From WLXB01 sp040221475 (GTDB lineage: Bacteria; Pseudomonadota; Alphaproteobacteria; Rhodospirillales; Rhodospirillaceae): a DNA stretch of 64,000 nt. Where the stretch lies: assembly GCA_040221475.1 (NCBI GenBank), contig JAVKEJ010000032.1:682001-746000 (forward strand), in the 5' to 3' direction. The notes under the pieces were generated by a model that was given only the letters and a program-made list of their open reading frames with translations, searched no databases and had not been told where the DNA came from. Of this stretch, positions 41,274 through 49,735 are shown piece by piece; the stretch's first letter is position 1; each line of letters begins with the position of its first letter. Made by a program: the position numbers and the translations under genes.

Positions 41274-41633
41274 TTACTCCGGCTCCTGAATCCGACGCAG
41301 GGCGATGATAGCGCAGCGATCCTCATCGGTGATGACATATCCGCCTGCAGCGCCATCACAGATTCGATTGCCGAGCCCCCCTTCAAATGCCAGAGATTGC
41401 TCGAAGCGAAGATTGAGACACGGGCCCAACAGGTCAGCTTCATACCAAGTGGTGGGACCGGTTTGAATGCGCAGAGTATCGTTATCCACGGCTTCAAAGC
41501 TATCCACCGAATCTATGTAGAAGCAGGTGTTCGAGGCTGTCTCGGACTCGGTGGAGCCACAGGCAGACAATGCAAGAAGCACGCCGCCAACGAGACAGAC
41601 TTTAGGGCTGATGTGTGTGCTGAAACTTTTCAT
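41274..41633 (-). CDS. Small lipoprotein, DUF6491-like
   Basis: ATG 41633 gives 119 residues with AAAGG ten bases upstream; the frame stays open back to 41687, but the part before ATG 41633 is not protein-like. A lipoprotein signal (KVCLVGGVLLALSAC, Cys24) is followed by a small domain with 'CFYIDSVDSFEAVDNDTLRI', YEADLLGPCLNL and 'CAIIALRRI'. The order Cys-dsf-dl-GPC-l-IC-C is what I know from DUF6491 lipoproteins. Function unknown. It lies 59 bases after the next exported-protein gene. Confidence 0.85.
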   Translation of the reverse strand: MKSFSTHISPKVCLVGGVLLALSACGSTESETASNTCFYIDSVDSFEAVDNDTLRIQTGPTTWYEADLLGPCLNLRFEQSLAFEGGLGNRICDGAAGGYVITDEDRCAIIALRRIQEPE

Positions 41634-41692
41634 AACTGAAACACCTTTCCTCTTAAGAGTGAGTTTTGATGGGATGTGCGTTTCCACCGAAC

Positions 41693-42067
41693 CTAGCTGA
41701 TGACGTTTTCAATACTGTCGGCCACCACGCCGGTGGCAATGGCCATGAGCAGCACATCGTCATCGACAATCTCGCGGCTGTGGACATCGCGTGGGGGAAG
41801 ACCGCGTGCAGTAGGTGACGCGTCGCGATAACAATCAGCGATCGCGTTGCGTTCGCCCTGACTGAACACGGTTACGCTGATCGGCACTTCAACATCCATG
41901 TCCACGCGACCGTCTTGGTTGCGATCAATCAAGACGGTTGGGTTACCGTTTCCATTGACCTTATTTTTTTCTTGGCTGGCCACCTTAGCAGGCGGGCCTG
42001 CGGAGGATGAGAAAAAGATAATGCCACATAAGGTAACAGCTAGCGCCGCCAGTACAGAGTCGCGCAT
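41693..42067 (-). CDS. Exported small protein with a DxNxDGxxDxD loop
   Basis: ATG 42067 has GGAG seven bases upstream and opens 124 residues; a GTG at 42073 is an alternative. An N-terminal hydrophobic region (SVLAALAVTLCGIIFFSSSA) is a signal peptide or anchor. Within the mature part, DRNQDGRVDMD fits the calcium-binding loop of EF-hand/dockerin or thrombospondin-3-like repeats (acidic at positions 1, 3, 5, 9 and 11). The rest (NAIADCYRDASPTARGLPPRDV, IVDDDVLLMAIATGVVADSIENVI) is not recognised. It may form an operon with the DUF6491-like lipoprotein 59 bases downstream. Confidence 0.8.
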   Translation of the reverse strand: MRDSVLAALAVTLCGIIFFSSSAGPPAKVASQEKNKVNGNGNPTVLIDRNQDGRVDMDVEVPISVTVFSQGERNAIADCYRDASPTARGLPPRDVHSREIVDDDVLLMAIATGVVADSIENVIS

Positions 42068-42195
42068 AAGCACTCTCCGGTTTAGCGCCCATACAATGGG
42101 CCGGACAGGCCCGAATTGGGCCTTTGGTACTCATGCAAACGCTTGACGGAGCTGGAAGTTCCCTCCCATACCACCAAAGTAACCGGCTAAAGGCG

Positions 42196-42219
42196 CAAAA
42201 TGCCAGGAAAAGCCTGGCA
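42196..42219 (-). terminator. Rho-independent terminator of sucCD
   Basis: On the minus strand TGCCAGG (42219-42213) pairs with CCTGGCA (42207-42201) around CTTTT, followed by TTTT (42200-42197). It lies about 30 bases after the sucD stop and separates sucCD from the accessory genes. Confidence 0.85.
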
Positions 42220-42247
42220 CAGCGACAGTATTAACTGGGCCGCTGCG

Positions 42248-43123
42248 TCAGCCTTTCATGGCCTTGAGCATGGTTGACCCTAGGGCGGCCGGGCTTTCAG
42301 CAACAAAAATACCCGCCGCTTTCATGGCGTCAATTTTTGAGTCTGCCGTGCCCTGACCGCCGGAGATGATCGCGCCCGCGTGGCCCATACGCTTGCCTGG
42401 GGGAGCTGTGACCCCGGCCACAAAACCGCACATGGGTTTTTTGACCTTGGACTTGGTATAAAACTCAGCCGCTTCTTCTTCGGCTGTGCCGCCAATCTCG
42501 CCAATCATGATGATGCCTTCCGTGGCATCATCGGCCAGGAATGCCTCCAGACAATCAATAAAGTTGGTGCCGTTGACGGGATCACCGCCAATACCGATGC
42601 AGGTGGTTTGGCCCAGACCCGCTGCCGTGGTTTGACCCACAGCTTCATAGGTCAACGTGCCCGAGCGTGAAACCACGCCGATTTTACCAGGCTGATGAAT
42701 GTGACCCGGCATGATGCCGATTTTACATTCGCCCGGCGTAATAATGCCTGGGCAGTTCGGCCCGATCAAACGGGTGGAAGACCCGTCGAGCGCACGTTTG
42801 ACTTTGACCATATCCAGCACGGGAATGCCTTCGGTGATGCACACCACCAAGGGGATTTCTGCATCAATCGCTTCCAGAATGGCATCAGCCGCGAACGGTG
42901 GTGGCACATAAATCACAGAAGCATCTGCGCCGGTGGCCTTGACCGCATCCGCAACCGTATCGAACACAGGAAGATCGAGGTGGGTGGTGCCGCCCTTACC
43001 CGGTGTGACACCGCCAACCATTTTCGTGCCATAGGCAATGGCCTGTTCCGAGTGAAACGTACCCTGAGAGCCGGTGAAGCCCTGGCACAGCACTTTGGTG
43101 TTTTTGTCAACGAGAACGGCCAT
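42248..43123 (-). CDS. sucD: Succinyl-CoA synthetase alpha subunit
   Basis: A 291-residue enzyme subunit. It begins MAVLVDKNTKVLCQGFTGSQGTFHSEQAIAYG, with the CoA-binding GFTGSQGT loop. The phosphohistidine is in the C-terminal GHAGAIISGGQGTADSKIDA block. NCPGIITPGECKIGIMPGHIH and the TLTYEAVGQTT segment are typical. With SucC it makes succinate and GTP/ATP from succinyl-CoA. Its ATG shares one base with the sucC stop (TAATG). Confidence 0.98.
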   Translation of the reverse strand: MAVLVDKNTKVLCQGFTGSQGTFHSEQAIAYGTKMVGGVTPGKGGTTHLDLPVFDTVADAVKATGADASVIYVPPPFAADAILEAIDAEIPLVVCITEGIPVLDMVKVKRALDGSSTRLIGPNCPGIITPGECKIGIMPGHIHQPGKIGVVSRSGTLTYEAVGQTTAAGLGQTTCIGIGGDPVNGTNFIDCLEAFLADDATEGIIMIGEIGGTAEEEAAEFYTKSKVKKPMCGFVAGVTAPPGKRMGHAGAIISGGQGTADSKIDAMKAAGIFVAESPAALGSTMLKAMKG

Positions 43124-44322
43124 TACGCTGCCTCCTTCACGGCTTGCACAATTTTCTCGGCAGCGTCGCCCAGATCATCGGCAGAAATAATTGGCAGGCC
43201 GGAGTCGGCCATAATCTTTTTGCCCAACTCCACATTGGTGCCTTCAAGGCGGACCACCAGGGGAACCGTGAGGCTGACTTCCTTAGCCGCAGCCACAACA
43301 CCCTCGGCAATAACATCACAGCGCATGATGCCGCCAAAGATGTTAACCAAAATACCTTCAACGTTGGGATCAGACAGAATGATTTTGAACGCTGTGGTCA
43401 CGCGTTCTTTGGTCGCGCCGCCGCCGACATCCAAGAAGTTGGCCGGATCGCCGCCGCGCAGCTTGATGATGTCCATGGTCGACATGGCCAGACCCGCGCC
43501 GTTGACCATGCAGCCAATGGTGCCGTCGAGCTTGATGTAGTTGAGATCGTGCTTGGACGCTTCCAGCTCCATGGGATCTTCTTCGTCTTCATCACGCAGC
43601 TCCATAATGTCTGGCTGACGATACAGCGCGTTTGAATCGAAGTTCATTTTGGCATCGAGTGGAATAACATCGCCAGCACCAGTGACAACCAGGGGGTTGA
43701 TCTCCAATAACGACGCATCAGTTGCCAGGAAGGCTTTGTAAAGCGCATTCAACAACTTGGTGCAGGACTTGATTTGTACCCCTTCGAGGCCCAAGGAAAA
43801 TGCAATCTTGCGGCAATGAAAGCCTTGCAGGCCGGTGGCCGGATCAATGGATTGCAGCAGAATTTTCTCAGGCGTTTCAGCGGCCACGTCTTCGATGTTC
43901 ATGCCGCCTTCGGTCGACGCCATGATGGTCACCCGGCTGCTGGCCCGGTCAATGAGCATGGAGAGATACAGCTCGCGGGCAATATCACAGCCTTCTTCAA
44001 CGTAGATGCGCTTAACCTGTTTTCCTGCTGGCCCGGTTTGATGAGTGACCAGCGTTTTGCCAATCATATCAGCGGCATTTTCTTTGACCTCAGCCACGGA
44101 TTTGCACACCCGGACGCCACCTTTGCCCTTGCCGCCATCTTCCTTGAAGGTGCCCTTGCCGCGTCCGCCCGCATGAATTTGAGACTTCACGACAAACACA
44201 CTGCCGCCCATCCCAGAGGCCACTTTTTCGGCTTCGGCTGCGGTGTAAGCCACACCGCCTTTAGGTACGGGCACGCCGTACTTCTTCAAGACCTGCTTGG
44301 CTTGATACTCATGGATATTCAT
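43123..44322 (-). CDS. sucC: Succinyl-CoA synthetase beta subunit
   Basis: A 399-residue ATP-grasp subunit. It opens MNIHEYQAKQVLKKYGVPVP and has KSQIHAGGRGKGTFKEDGGKGKGGVRV (nucleotide-binding lysines), LEINPLVVTGAGDVIPLDAKMNFD (metal ligands) and NGAGLAMSTMDIIKLRGGDPANFLDVGGGA. It binds the nucleotide and forms the heteromer with SucD. It is 58 bases after mdh. Confidence 0.98.
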   Translation of the reverse strand: MNIHEYQAKQVLKKYGVPVPKGGVAYTAAEAEKVASGMGGSVFVVKSQIHAGGRGKGTFKEDGGKGKGGVRVCKSVAEVKENAADMIGKTLVTHQTGPAGKQVKRIYVEEGCDIARELYLSMLIDRASSRVTIMASTEGGMNIEDVAAETPEKILLQSIDPATGLQGFHCRKIAFSLGLEGVQIKSCTKLLNALYKAFLATDASLLEINPLVVTGAGDVIPLDAKMNFDSNALYRQPDIMELRDEDEEDPMELEASKHDLNYIKLDGTIGCMVNGAGLAMSTMDIIKLRGGDPANFLDVGGGATKERVTTAFKIILSDPNVEGILVNIFGGIMRCDVIAEGVVAAAKEVSLTVPLVVRLEGTNVELGKKIMADSGLPIISADDLGDAAEKIVQAVKEAA

Positions 44323-44380
44323 GACGTCCCCCTGTCGTAACTGCGGGTCAGCTGATTGACATCAGCCCGTGAAAACAAAA

Positions 44381-45346
44381 CTACCGAGCGAGTGACTTAT
44401 CGATCTTCTTACACGCGGTCATTAGACCTTGGACCGACTTCACCGAGTTGGTGAACATTTTCTTTTCAGCCGCGTTGAGGCTGATTTCGACAATGCGCTC
44501 GACCCCATTGGCGCCAATAATACATGGCACACCCACGTAGGTGTCTTTCAAACCATACTGACCATTGAGAGCGGCAGCACAGGGCAGCAAACGCTTCTGA
44601 TCGCGCAAGAAGCTCTCGGCCATTTCAATGGCGGCAGCAGCGGGGGCGTAGAAGGCCGATCCGGTTTTTAGCAGGCCAACGATTTCAGCGCCGCCATCGC
44701 GGGTACGCTGCACAATCGCGTCCAGGCGCTTCTTGTCAGTCCAACCCATTTTCACCAGATCCGGCAGTGGAATACCGGCAACCGCGGAATAGCGCACCAG
44801 CGGCACCATGGTGTCGCCATGACCACCCAGCACGAAAGCTGTGACATCCTTTGGAGACACTTTAAATTCTTCAGCCAGGAAGTGACGGAAGCGGGCGGAG
44901 TCCAGCACACCGGCCATACCGACCACCATGTTAGGCTTGAGGCCCGAGAATTTCCGCAGCGCCCAGACCATGGCGTCCAGCGGGTTGGTGATGCAGATCA
45001 CGAACGCCTTAGGGGCGTACTTTTTGATGCCGGCACCGACTTGCTTCATGACGTTGAGGTTGATGCCCAACAGATCATCGCGGCTCATGCCTGGCTTGCG
45101 AGCTACACCGGCGGTGACGATGATGACATCTGCGCCCTTAATGGCGGAATAGTTCTTGCTGCCGCTGAGACCGACGCTGGCCCCTTCGATGGGCGTGCTT
45201 TCTGCAATATCGAGAGCCTTGCCTTGTGGAATGCCATCGGCGATGTCGAACAGGACAATGTCGCCCAATTCCTTCAGCGCCGCCAGATGAGCCAAAGTTC
45301 CGCCAATGTTACCTGCACCGATGAGTGCGATCTTGTTGCGCGCCAT
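44381..45346 (-). CDS. mdh: Malate dehydrogenase (LDH-like)
   Basis: A 321-residue NAD-dependent enzyme of the LDH-like malate dehydrogenase group usual in alphaproteobacteria. NAD motif IALIGAGNIGGTLAHLAALKE, substrate loop VTAGVARKPGMSRDDL (two Arg), ITNPLDAMVWALRKFSG, GMAGVLDSARFRHFLAEE and the catalytic His in LGGHGDTMVPLVRYS are all present. It oxidises malate to oxaloacetate. It heads the mdh-sucC-sucD block. Confidence 0.98.
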   Translation of the reverse strand: MARNKIALIGAGNIGGTLAHLAALKELGDIVLFDIADGIPQGKALDIAESTPIEGASVGLSGSKNYSAIKGADVIIVTAGVARKPGMSRDDLLGINLNVMKQVGAGIKKYAPKAFVICITNPLDAMVWALRKFSGLKPNMVVGMAGVLDSARFRHFLAEEFKVSPKDVTAFVLGGHGDTMVPLVRYSAVAGIPLPDLVKMGWTDKKRLDAIVQRTRDGGAEIVGLLKTGSAFYAPAAAAIEMAESFLRDQKRLLPCAAALNGQYGLKDTYVGVPCIIGANGVERIVEISLNAAEKKMFTNSVKSVQGLMTACKKIDKSLAR

Positions 45347-45560
45347 GTCGTCCTCTTGAAAGTCTGCTCGAGACGGCTGGACCGCCCCAATTTGGTTAAG
45401 ATTTGATGGGTGTCTGCCCGCCCCGTTAGGAGGCGAAACCCCGTGGGCGGTTGGTAGCGCGAAACGGCAGGCGGAGCAAGGCCCAGGCTGTTACGGATAC
45501 GGGCTTATGGAGCTCAAAAATGGCTGTTTGGGGCCAGGGAGGCTGTCATACTGACGCCCA

Positions 45561-46685
45561 TCACGCCATATGCCGCTGGCGGATGTAATCCTCAGCCTGC
45601 ATTTCAATCAACCGCGAAACCGTGCGCTGAAACTCAAACTTCCAATCATCACCATCGTAAATCGACTCCGGCGGCGTTGCTGCGGAGCAGATCAACACCG
45701 TGCGATGTTCGTACAAGGCGTCAATCAGCGTGACGAAACGGCGCGCCACATCGCGCTTCTCTGGCCCAAGTGCCGGAATTCCATCCAGAATAACGCTGCT
45801 ATACTGCGCCCCAAGCTCCAGGTAATCGCTGGGTCCGAGGGGCTTTTCACAGAGATCCGCGAACGGAAGGCGGGCCACCTGATGTGCCGAGGCCGGAATA
45901 GTGATCGTGCGCCCTTTTACCCTAAGGCTATCGGGCACGATGGGTGCGTCATCGGTCAGCCGGTTCCAGGCCGCCGTCAGCGCTGCCGTCGCTGAATCGC
46001 CCAGGGGGTGATGATAGACTGGCTCACCCAGAATACGACCAAGGCGGTAGTCTTGTCGGGCTTCAAGCTGAAGGATGTCCAAGCGGTGTTTAAGAATTTC
46101 GATAAAAGGCAAAAATTTGTCGCGCTGGAGTCCGTGCTTATACAAATCATCAGGGTGACGATTGGACGTGGTGACCACGACCACACCCCGCTCGAACAGG
46201 CGCTCGAACACGCGCGCGACAATCATCGCATCGGCGATGTCACGCACTTCCATTTCGTCGAAACACAACAGCGTGCTGTTGTCGGCAATGCCATCCGCAA
46301 TGCCGGGAATGGGGTCGCCTTCATCGCTGCCCGGCAACTGCCGTTGGCGATGAACCTCAGCGTGGATATCGCGCATGAATTCATGGAAGTGAACGCGGGT
46401 CGCACGCTCGGGCATGGCATCGACCAACAGGTTCATCAGCATGGATTTGCCAACACCAACACCGCCAAAGAGATACAAACCCAGCGGCGGCTGATCTGCG
46501 TCGTCGCGCCCCGCACGCCCAAAGCGTGCCAACCAGCCTTTGCGGCCGCTGTTCGGCTTGTAAGACTGGAGCGCCCGAAACAGGCTGTTGAGCTTTTCAG
46601 CCGCCAACGCTTGGGCTGGGTCGGGCTTTAAAGTGCCGCTATCGACCAGAGCACGGTAGCGCGCAAGGGGACCATCAGGGGACAT
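45561..46685 (-). CDS. zapE: Cell-division AFG1-like ATPase ZapE
   Basis: A 374-residue P-loop ATPase of the AFG1/ZapE family. Seen: Walker A GGVGVGKSMLMNLL (family GGVGRGKS), MRDIHAEVHR, Walker B TLLCFDEMEVRDIADAMI and sensor 1 VVTTSNRHPDDLYKHGLQR. The C-terminus with YEHRTVLICSAATPPESIYDG is also characteristic. In Escherichia coli the relative acts at the Z-ring; in mitochondria AFG1 serves respiratory chain quality control. In alphaproteobacteria the gene is commonly beside mdh and sdh, as here. Confidence 0.96.
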   Translation of the reverse strand: MSPDGPLARYRALVDSGTLKPDPAQALAAEKLNSLFRALQSYKPNSGRKGWLARFGRAGRDDADQPPLGLYLFGGVGVGKSMLMNLLVDAMPERATRVHFHEFMRDIHAEVHRQRQLPGSDEGDPIPGIADGIADNSTLLCFDEMEVRDIADAMIVARVFERLFERGVVVVTTSNRHPDDLYKHGLQRDKFLPFIEILKHRLDILQLEARQDYRLGRILGEPVYHHPLGDSATAALTAAWNRLTDDAPIVPDSLRVKGRTITIPASAHQVARLPFADLCEKPLGPSDYLELGAQYSSVILDGIPALGPEKRDVARRFVTLIDALYEHRTVLICSAATPPESIYDGDDWKFEFQRTVSRLIEMQAEDYIRQRHMA

Positions 46686-46739
46686 AAGCTCGGGGCATAA
46701 GCGGCCTGCTAGAGGACTGCCGTTAGAGGGGTGGGGAAA

Positions 46740-46779
46740 AGAAAACGCGCCACCCCGGTTAAGGAGCGTCGCGTTTTCT
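46740..46779 (-). terminator. Terminator of the DHH phosphoesterase gene
   Basis: AGAAAACGCG (46740-46749) and CGCGTTTTCT (46770-46779) are perfect 10-bp arms, with an inner CTCC/GGGG pairing. On the minus strand the distal arm continues into TTTTCC. It begins 25 bases after the DHH gene stop codon. Confidence 0.75.
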
Positions 46780-46803
46780 GAACTAATTTATGCGTCGCGA
46801 AAA

Positions 46804-47760
46804 CTATCCGTCGACGTTCATCCGTTCGATCAGGCCGCGCAGAACAGACTCGGACTGATCGTTGGGAACCTGGCAGGTACCAGCAGCGTGGTGACCGCCG
46901 CCGCCGTGGGCCAGCATCAGCTCACCCACATTGGTTTTGGACGAGCGATCGAAGATGGACTTGCCAACCGCAAACACCGTGTTTTGCTTCTTCAGGCCCC
47001 ACATCACATGGATGGAGATGTTGGTGTCTGGATACATGGCGTAAATCAGGAAGCGGTTTGCGGCCCAGATGGTTTCTTCATCACGCAAATCCAACACAAC
47101 CACGTTCTTATGAACCGTGGCGCAGCGCTCGATTTGTTCCTTGGCCTTGCTTTCATGCTCGACATAGAGATCAACGCGCTCCTGAACGTCAGGCAGGTTG
47201 AGAATCTCTTCAATGGGCATTTCGACGCATTTGTCGATCAGTTCCATCATCAGTTGATAGTTGGAGATGGTGAACTCGCGGAAGCGGCCGAGGCCGGTCC
47301 GCGCGTCCATCAGGAAGTTCATCAGGTTCCAGCCTTGCGGGTTGATGACTTCGTCTTTGTTGAAGTCGGCCGAGTCCCCCTTATCAACCGCAATCATGAG
47401 TTCTTCGGTGATCCGGGGGGTGGTTTTTTTGCCGTCAAACCAATCGTAAACGACGCGCGCCGCAGATGGTGCATCGGGCAGGATGATGTGGTTGTTTTGC
47501 TCGCCCACACGCATGGTTTCACTTTCGTGGTGATCGAAAGCAATCTTCACGCCGTCCACATAGGGAAGGTTGGTGGTGATATCTTTGTTCGTGATCTCGA
47601 TCACGCCGTCTTGCATATCCTTCGGATGGACGAATTTGATCTCATCGATCAAATCCAATTCCTTCAGAATGGCGGCACAAACAAGGCCATCAAAATCGCT
47701 TCGTGTAACAAGACGATACTTCTCGCCGGACTTCAAAAGGTCGTCAGGGCTGACGGTCAT
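46804..47760 (-). CDS. DHH-family phosphoesterase, exopolyphosphatase-like
   Basis: A 318-residue cytoplasmic phosphoesterase. It has the DHH-type metal motifs: RSDFDGLVCAAIL (motif I, D-x-D), IAFDHHES (motif III) and the C-terminal DHHA1 block LMLAHGGGGHHAAGTCQVP. Members include exopolyphosphatase-related, RecJ-like and nanoRNase-like enzymes. The single-domain-plus-DHHA1 form here is usual for small-substrate phosphoesterases, but text such as VMWGLKKQNTVFAVGKSIFDRSSKTNVGELM is shared with proteins annotated as exopolyphosphatase. The true substrate is uncertain. It has its own terminator. Confidence 0.92.
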   Translation of the reverse strand: MTVSPDDLLKSGEKYRLVTRSDFDGLVCAAILKELDLIDEIKFVHPKDMQDGVIEITNKDITTNLPYVDGVKIAFDHHESETMRVGEQNNHIILPDAPSAARVVYDWFDGKKTTPRITEELMIAVDKGDSADFNKDEVINPQGWNLMNFLMDARTGLGRFREFTISNYQLMMELIDKCVEMPIEEILNLPDVQERVDLYVEHESKAKEQIERCATVHKNVVVLDLRDEETIWAANRFLIYAMYPDTNISIHVMWGLKKQNTVFAVGKSIFDRSSKTNVGELMLAHGGGGHHAAGTCQVPNDQSESVLRGLIERMNVDG

Positions 47761-47857
47761 GGAAAACTCCCCTCGACATATGCGCTCTGTGCGCCAAAGA
47801 TAACCAAGAATGCTTGGACGGACAACGCCCCTTGCGTTCGCAGACCACGGACCTACG

Positions 47858-48247
47858 ATGGATCACGCCACGGTGCAACCGAGAATACACTTTTTTCCTA
47901 GCAGAAAGCACGCCTGCTTTCTGACTGAGGCCCACGCCAAACGCGCAATCGCCTTGATTCTTGCGGGTTTTCTTGTAATTGGCGGGCTCACCGGCTGCGC
48001 CGCTGAGCCCTTTGTTGACGGCCGACGCGAAGCCGGATCAACCCAGCCCGTCGGTCCTTCCACCGCAGACCGCGTGGCGATTTGCTACAATAGCCGGGGA
48101 ACAACCCCGGCCACCGTGCAACGATTGGCCGAATCCGAATGCGCAAAAACCAACAGGCGACCACAATTCGATGGTCAAGACGCCGCCAGTTGTTCGATTG
48201 TGAACCCGACACGCGTGTTTTTTAGGTGTGTTGAACGTAATCTATAA
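47858..48247 (+). CDS. Small putative lipoprotein, unrecognised
   Basis: From ATG 47858 (MDHATVQPRIHF) the frame codes 129 residues; ATG 47810 is also in frame. A hydrophobic run with a lipobox (AIALILAGFLVIGGLTGC) suggests export and lipid attachment, but the stretch before it is long for a signal (over 30 residues), so the real start may be a non-ATG codon nearer 47921. The mature part has four further Cys (RVAICYNSRGTTPATVQRLAESEC...SCSIVNP...FFRCVE), probably two disulfides, with 'ICYN-x-TP..v..lA...C' seen in several small alphaproteobacterial lipoproteins. Function unknown. Confidence 0.7.
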   Translation: MDHATVQPRIHFFPSRKHACFLTEAHAKRAIALILAGFLVIGGLTGCAAEPFVDGRREAGSTQPVGPSTADRVAICYNSRGTTPATVQRLAESECAKTNRRPQFDGQDAASCSIVNPTRVFFRCVERNL

Positions 48248-48275
48248 TGCGGATCGCATGTGAATTAAGGGGACA

Positions 48276-49070
48276 ATGATGAGTTCAAGCACGCATCTCA
48301 AACACCTGGTTTTTGGTGGGGTGCTTTTGGCATCGCTCAGTCTGACGGGACAGTCCGTGTCTGCTCAAATGGACGAACAACGCAGCACCGAAAGCTGCAC
48401 GCCAGGTGGCTACATGATGGTCATGGGCGGCATTGAAGACCCCTCTACCGTGCCGGACATGACGCAGGCCAGAAAATATGGACCTGCGGTGTGGGATTTG
48501 GTTGAAAGCTATGACGCCTTTTATGTGGTCCGCAAGACACCCGATGTTGTGTACGAGGGCAACTGGACCGACTGGAAAGCCGGGGTGATTTCAAAATGGC
48601 CCTGCCAGGAAACCGCTGTACAATTCTGGAATTCAAACGCCTATCAAAACGAAGTCAAGCCGCTGCGCAAAGCGGCTGGGGTTTATGAAGTTGGTATGTT
48701 TGAGGCGGCCCGCGCTTTTCCGCAGGCTAAAATTCAGGACCTCGTGCCCGCCAATTGCAGAAATCCTTTTCTCGTTGTGATTATGTCCAAGGTCACCGAC
48801 CCGGAAGCTTATGGCCAGTACGGCAAAGCCATTATGGAAACAGGCTTGGCACGACGGGCTGGTATTCGGATGCTGTTCAGCGGACAACCCCAGGAAGTAT
48901 TAGAGGGAGATTGGCCCGCAGACTACAACACCATGGTCTCGGTCTACCCTTGCCGGGAAGCCTGGGAAGCCTTTTATGCGGGCGAGCCCTACACCTCTGA
49001 AATCCGCCCCCTGCGCGCCAACGCAGGGGACTTCATTATTATGGGGTTCGAGCCGGAGCGAGTGGAGTAA
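48276..49070 (+). CDS. Exported protein with two DUF1330-like repeats
   Basis: A 264-residue protein with a Sec signal (THLKHLVFGGVLLASLSLTG, cleavage near VSAQ) and AAGGGGA before the ATG. It consists of two copies of a ferredoxin-like DUF1330-type domain. Copy 1 is about residues 45-145 (YMMVMGGIEDPSTVPDM... VVYEGNWTDW... KPLRKAAGVYEVGMFE) and copy 2 about 160-262 (FLVVIMSKVTDPEAYGQY... EVLEGDWPADY... RPLRANAGDFIIMGFE). The middle 'EG-W' and end 'PLR...A' blocks align. DUF1330 proteins are usually cytoplasmic single domains; the exported tandem form with two Cys per half is unusual. The P-loop gene starts 4 bases after its stop. Confidence 0.88.
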   Translation: MMSSSTHLKHLVFGGVLLASLSLTGQSVSAQMDEQRSTESCTPGGYMMVMGGIEDPSTVPDMTQARKYGPAVWDLVESYDAFYVVRKTPDVVYEGNWTDWKAGVISKWPCQETAVQFWNSNAYQNEVKPLRKAAGVYEVGMFEAARAFPQAKIQDLVPANCRNPFLVVIMSKVTDPEAYGQYGKAIMETGLARRAGIRMLFSGQPQEVLEGDWPADYNTMVSVYPCREAWEAFYAGEPYTSEIRPLRANAGDFIIMGFEPERVE

Positions 49071-49074
49071 TCCG

Positions 49075-49593
49075 GTGGACCGCCACACGCCAGATCAATT
49101 GATTCATATGGTGTGCGGCTCAACCGGCGCAGGCAAGTCGACCTATGCGTTAGACCTCTGCCAGGCCATCGACGGTGTGCACCTGTCCATTGACGAATGG
49201 ATGGTGACCTTGTTCTGGGACGACAGCCCTGACCCCCTGGAATTTGAATGGACCATGGAGCGCGTCAACCGCTGCGAAACCCAAATCTGGGCAACAGCGG
49301 TGCAACTCACCCCATACAAAGTACCGTCTGTTTTAGACCTTGGGTTTACCACCAAAGACCATCGCACAAAATTTGTGGAGTTGGCCAAAGAGGCCGAGCT
49401 GGAGGTGCAACTGCATTTTCTGGACTTGCCCCAAGACCAACGCTGGGCACGGGTGCAGCATCGCAACAAGAAGAAAGGCAGCACCTTCCAACTGGCCGTT
49501 GACCGGGAAATGTTTAACTTTGTCGAAGATATGTGGGAACCGCCCGACGCCAGCGAAATGGCCGCCCTCAACGGCGTGCATGTCACCGAATAA
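49075..49593 (+). CDS. P-loop kinase-like ATP-binding protein
   Basis: A 172-residue protein from GTG 49075, which has GGAG about seven bases upstream and starts just after the preceding stop; the longer frame back to 48976 would overlap the DUF1330 gene. Walker A is VCGSTGAGKSTYA (residues about 13-25) and a possible Walker B-like strand is VPSVLDLGFT. LHLSIDEWM-type text (VHLSIDEWMVTLFW) and the lid region 'DLPQDQRWARVQHRNKKKGSTFQ' with several Arg fit the AAA_33/zeta-toxin-like small kinases that phosphorylate nucleosides, sugars or other small molecules. No toxin-antitoxin partner is adjacent. Substrate unknown. Confidence 0.9.
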   Translation: MDRHTPDQLIHMVCGSTGAGKSTYALDLCQAIDGVHLSIDEWMVTLFWDDSPDPLEFEWTMERVNRCETQIWATAVQLTPYKVPSVLDLGFTTKDHRTKFVELAKEAELEVQLHFLDLPQDQRWARVQHRNKKKGSTFQLAVDREMFNFVEDMWEPPDASEMAALNGVHVTE

Positions 49594-49735
49594 ACGCCAT
49601 ACATAGCCTTCGAAGAATATCTATTTTACTCAAAGGAGATGCGTATCTTTCGTATAGAGCGCATCGGGTGTATATGGCGCAGCCATGCGGCCTTGGGCGT
49701 GTCGCTCTCGGCCTACACGACGAGGAACTATTCAG

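Noticed and set aside
42695..43540. A 281-codon plus-strand frame opposite sucD and sucC
   Set aside because: It crosses two certain genes on the other strand and has no recognisable motif; frames of this length are common opposite GC-rich coding DNA.
46888..47901. A 337-codon plus-strand frame opposite the DHH phosphoesterase
   Set aside because: It is a shadow of a well-supported gene and its predicted protein has no coherent fold.
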